Below are positions 62,669 through 64,000 of a stretch of DNA of 64,000 nt, piece after piece. The translations under genes and the position numbers were made by a program. The stretch covers positions 1 through 64,000 of the forward strand of contig DEMH01000012.1 of NCBI GenBank assembly GCA_002354805.1, in the 5' to 3' direction. Numbering within the stretch: position 1 is the stretch's first letter; each line of letters opens with the position of its first letter. The notes under the pieces are model-generated. The model saw nothing but the letters and a program-made list of their open reading frames with translations. It did no database searches and was not told where the DNA came from. The stretch is from Gammaproteobacteria bacterium UBA2675 (GTDB taxonomy: Bacteria > Pseudomonadota > Gammaproteobacteria > Pseudomonadales > Pseudohongiellaceae).

Positions 62669-63274
62669 TTATTCTGACAGTTGAAGTGCCAGTTCGCCCA
62701 GTCGCTTGCCCAGCGCCAGACATAGTCTGGTTTCGTCATCGCTAAGCGGCAGATCGCTGTCTGGTCCGGCCAGGTGGCTTGCGCCGTAAGGTGTGCCGCC
62801 ACTGCTGGTGCGCATCAACGCCGGCTCGCTGTAAGGCAGTCCGCAGATCACCATGCCGTGATGTAACAACGGCAGCATCATGCTCAGCAGGGTGCTTTCC
62901 TGTCCGCCGTGCAGGCTGGACGTGGACGTGAACAGCGCCGCTGGTTTATTGATCAGTGCACCCGTGGCCCAAAGTGCGCCGGTGCCATCGAGAAAGTATT
63001 TCATGGCTGCTGCCATGTTGCCGAATCGAGTCGGACTGCCCAGCGCCAGTCCAGCACAATTGCGCAGGTCATCCTCTGTGCAGTATACCGCACCCTGGGG
63101 CGGCACCGCCGGCTGCGACGCTTTGTGATCCGGAGAGACTGACGGCACGGTGCGCAGGCGTGCCTCGACATCGCCCGCCTGCTCGACTCCGCGCGCGATC
63201 AGGGCAGCCATTTTTTCGGTGGCACCGGAGCGGCTGTAATACAGCACCAGCACATAGGGGATCGAATTGCTCAT
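62669..63274 (-). CDS. wrbA: NAD(P)H:quinone oxidoreductase, WrbA family
   Basis: A 201-residue flavodoxin-like protein. VLYYSRSGATEKMAALIARG is the FMN phosphate loop, LGSPTRFGNMAAAMKYFLD the next loop, and SSLHGGQESTLLSMMLPLLH with YGASHLAGP completes the site. It reduces quinones by two electrons using NAD(P)H. It lies between arsC and DUF2069. Confidence 0.93.
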   Translation of the reverse strand: MSNSIPYVLVLYYSRSGATEKMAALIARGVEQAGDVEARLRTVPSVSPDHKASQPAVPPQGAVYCTEDDLRNCAGLALGSPTRFGNMAAAMKYFLDGTGALWATGALINKPAALFTSTSSLHGGQESTLLSMMLPLLHHGMVICGLPYSEPALMRTSSGGTPYGASHLAGPDSDLPLSDDETRLCLALGKRLGELALQLSE

Positions 63275-63291
63275 TGTCAGTGCAGTCTCTG

Positions 63292-63657
63292 TTACTTGAT
63301 CAGGTCAATGACATTCTCGGGCGGTCGTCCAAGCACCGCGCGGACTTTTTTGCCGTCACGTCGGACCACGATGGGCCGTTCGATCAGGCGTGGATGCTGC
63401 TGCATGGCTTTCAGCACCTCCGTATCGCCAAGCGTTTCATTGCCCAGCGAAAGTTCGCGGTATTCAGTTTCACCTTTTCGAAGCAGCTGGCGCGGCGTGA
63501 TACCGAGCGCTTCACACAGATCTGAGAGCGTGTCGACAGTGGGAGGATTTTCCAGATACAGGATCTGTTCCGTTTCTATCTGATTCTCCTGGAGCAGGGC
63601 CAGAGTCTGGCGCGATTTTGAGCATCGCGGGTTGTGATAAATAAAATACTGGCTCAT
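63292..63657 (-). CDS. arsC: ArsC-family protein (arsenate reductase/Spx-like)
   Basis: A 121-residue thioredoxin-fold protein. IYHNPRCSKSRQTLALL has the nucleophile Cys12, and QHPRLIERPIVVRRDGKKVR with VLGRPPENV is the C-terminal signature. Whether it reduces arsenate is not shown; many proteins of this type have no arsenic context. It overlaps its upstream gene by 4 bases. Confidence 0.88.
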   Translation of the reverse strand: MSQYFIYHNPRCSKSRQTLALLQENQIETEQILYLENPPTVDTLSDLCEALGITPRQLLRKGETEYRELSLGNETLGDTEVLKAMQQHPRLIERPIVVRRDGKKVRAVLGRPPENVIDLIK

Positions 63658-64000
63658 GGTTTCTCTTCTGATTCGGTTTCTGTTGGGCTTGTCTGTGAAT
63701 GCTGTGACAGCCGCGGACGTTGATGTTGTTCCTGCATCAGCTCGGTAAACGTCTGACCTCCACAGTGGCGATTCCCTTCATGCTCCACGGACTCAAGAAA
63801 GCGTCGTATCTGTATCTGTTCGGCAACCACACTGCGCGTGTTCAGCTGGTCGCGCGACCAGGTGCGCAACTGTAGTCGCAGGTCAGCGATGCGTGTCGAA
63901 TCAACGCTGTGAGAAGGCAGATATCGGGGAGGATTCTGATCGGTGCAGCGAATGAAGTCTATAGCTGACAGAGTTGCCAGGCTCGACTCCAGTACCGGCG
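63654..64000 (-). CDS. Unrecognised gene, C-terminal part (5' end outside window)
   Basis: The frame is open from the right edge to the stop at 63654, whose TGA overlaps the arsC ATG (ATGA), so it is the upstream operon partner. About 115 residues are visible (ATLSAIDFIRCTDQNPPRYL, then RIADLRLQLRTWSRDQLNTR, SVVAEQIQIRRFLESVEHEG), soluble and helical, with a Gln/Ser/Thr-rich tail. No family recognised. Confidence 0.65.
   Translation of the reverse strand, partial: PVLESSLATLSAIDFIRCTDQNPPRYLPSHSVDSTRIADLRLQLRTWSRDQLNTRSVVAEQIQIRRFLESVEHEGNRHCGGQTFTELMQEQHQRPRLSQHSQTSPTETESEEKP

Overview
The window reads as a gammaproteobacterial chromosome. The conserved right-hand neighbourhood (flgA/flgM/flgN/ycgR, cheV-cheR-flgB...flgL, fliC-flaG-fliD-fliS-fleQ, then purM-purN-DUF3108, DUF2066-hda, DUF2069, wrbA, arsC) matches the Pseudomonas/Oceanospirillales/Cellvibrionales type of gene order. 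FleQ, sigma-54 and sigma-28 flagellar promoters and a probable arsenosugar glycosyltransferase suggest a polarly flagellated, probably marine bacterium. No species can be named from the sequence alone.

Region 1 (1-1.4 kb): the tail of a MacB/FtsX-type ABC permease, then two decayed genes: a TPR protein with an in-frame stop, and an IS66-type OrfA remnant.

Region 2 (1.4-12.6 kb): mobile-element territory, more AT-rich than the flagellar region. It holds a coiled-coil lipoprotein, an XRE regulator with a palindromic operator, an unrecognised protein, about 100 bp of helically phased A-tracts, a KlcA/ArdB antirestriction protein, a translationally coupled papain-like Cys-His-Asp protein plus RadC-type JAMM protein, a HEPN (RX4H) protein, and a tyrosine integrase. 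These are followed by a possible ribbon-helix-helix regulator with two tandem 15-bp palindromes upstream, AlpA, a 32-bp perfect palindrome, an HUH replication-initiator-like protein, a DUF927 P-loop protein and a HigBA-like toxin-antitoxin pair.

Region 3 (12.7-24.7 kb): a defence island. It carries a SIR2-HerA pair with a 4-bp overlap, a single-chain MmeI-like type IIG restriction-modification enzyme followed by a DUF3800-family protein, and a complete ABC three-component (ABC-3C) operon (nuclease-like effector, middle component, DUF3732 ATPase). A 600-bp non-coding stretch with inverted repeats leads to tRNA-Arg(CCU), whose 3' end faces the island. The tRNA is a plausible integration site, but I found no second copy of its 3' end in the window.

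Region 4 (25.5-31.1 kb): an MHYT-domain hybrid histidine kinase overlapping an HD-GYP response regulator (probable c-di-GMP signalling), a small hypothetical gene, and a fused two-domain glycosyltransferase.

Region 5 (31.1-57.6 kb): flagellar and chemotaxis genes covering the c-di-GMP brake, FlgN/FlgM/FlgA, CheV/CheR, the whole rod-hook-ring-junction set FlgB to FlgL, FliT, flagellin, FlaG, FliD, FliS and FleQ. Recognisable sigma-54 promoters precede flgB and fliD (and perhaps flgA), and sigma-28 promoters precede flgM and fliC. FlgE, FlgK, FliC and FliD are all unusually long, with repeated insert modules in FliC and FliD.

Region 6 (57.6-64 kb): housekeeping genes (DUF3108, purN, purM, DUF2066, hda, DUF2069, wrbA-like, arsC-like) and a partial gene at the right edge.
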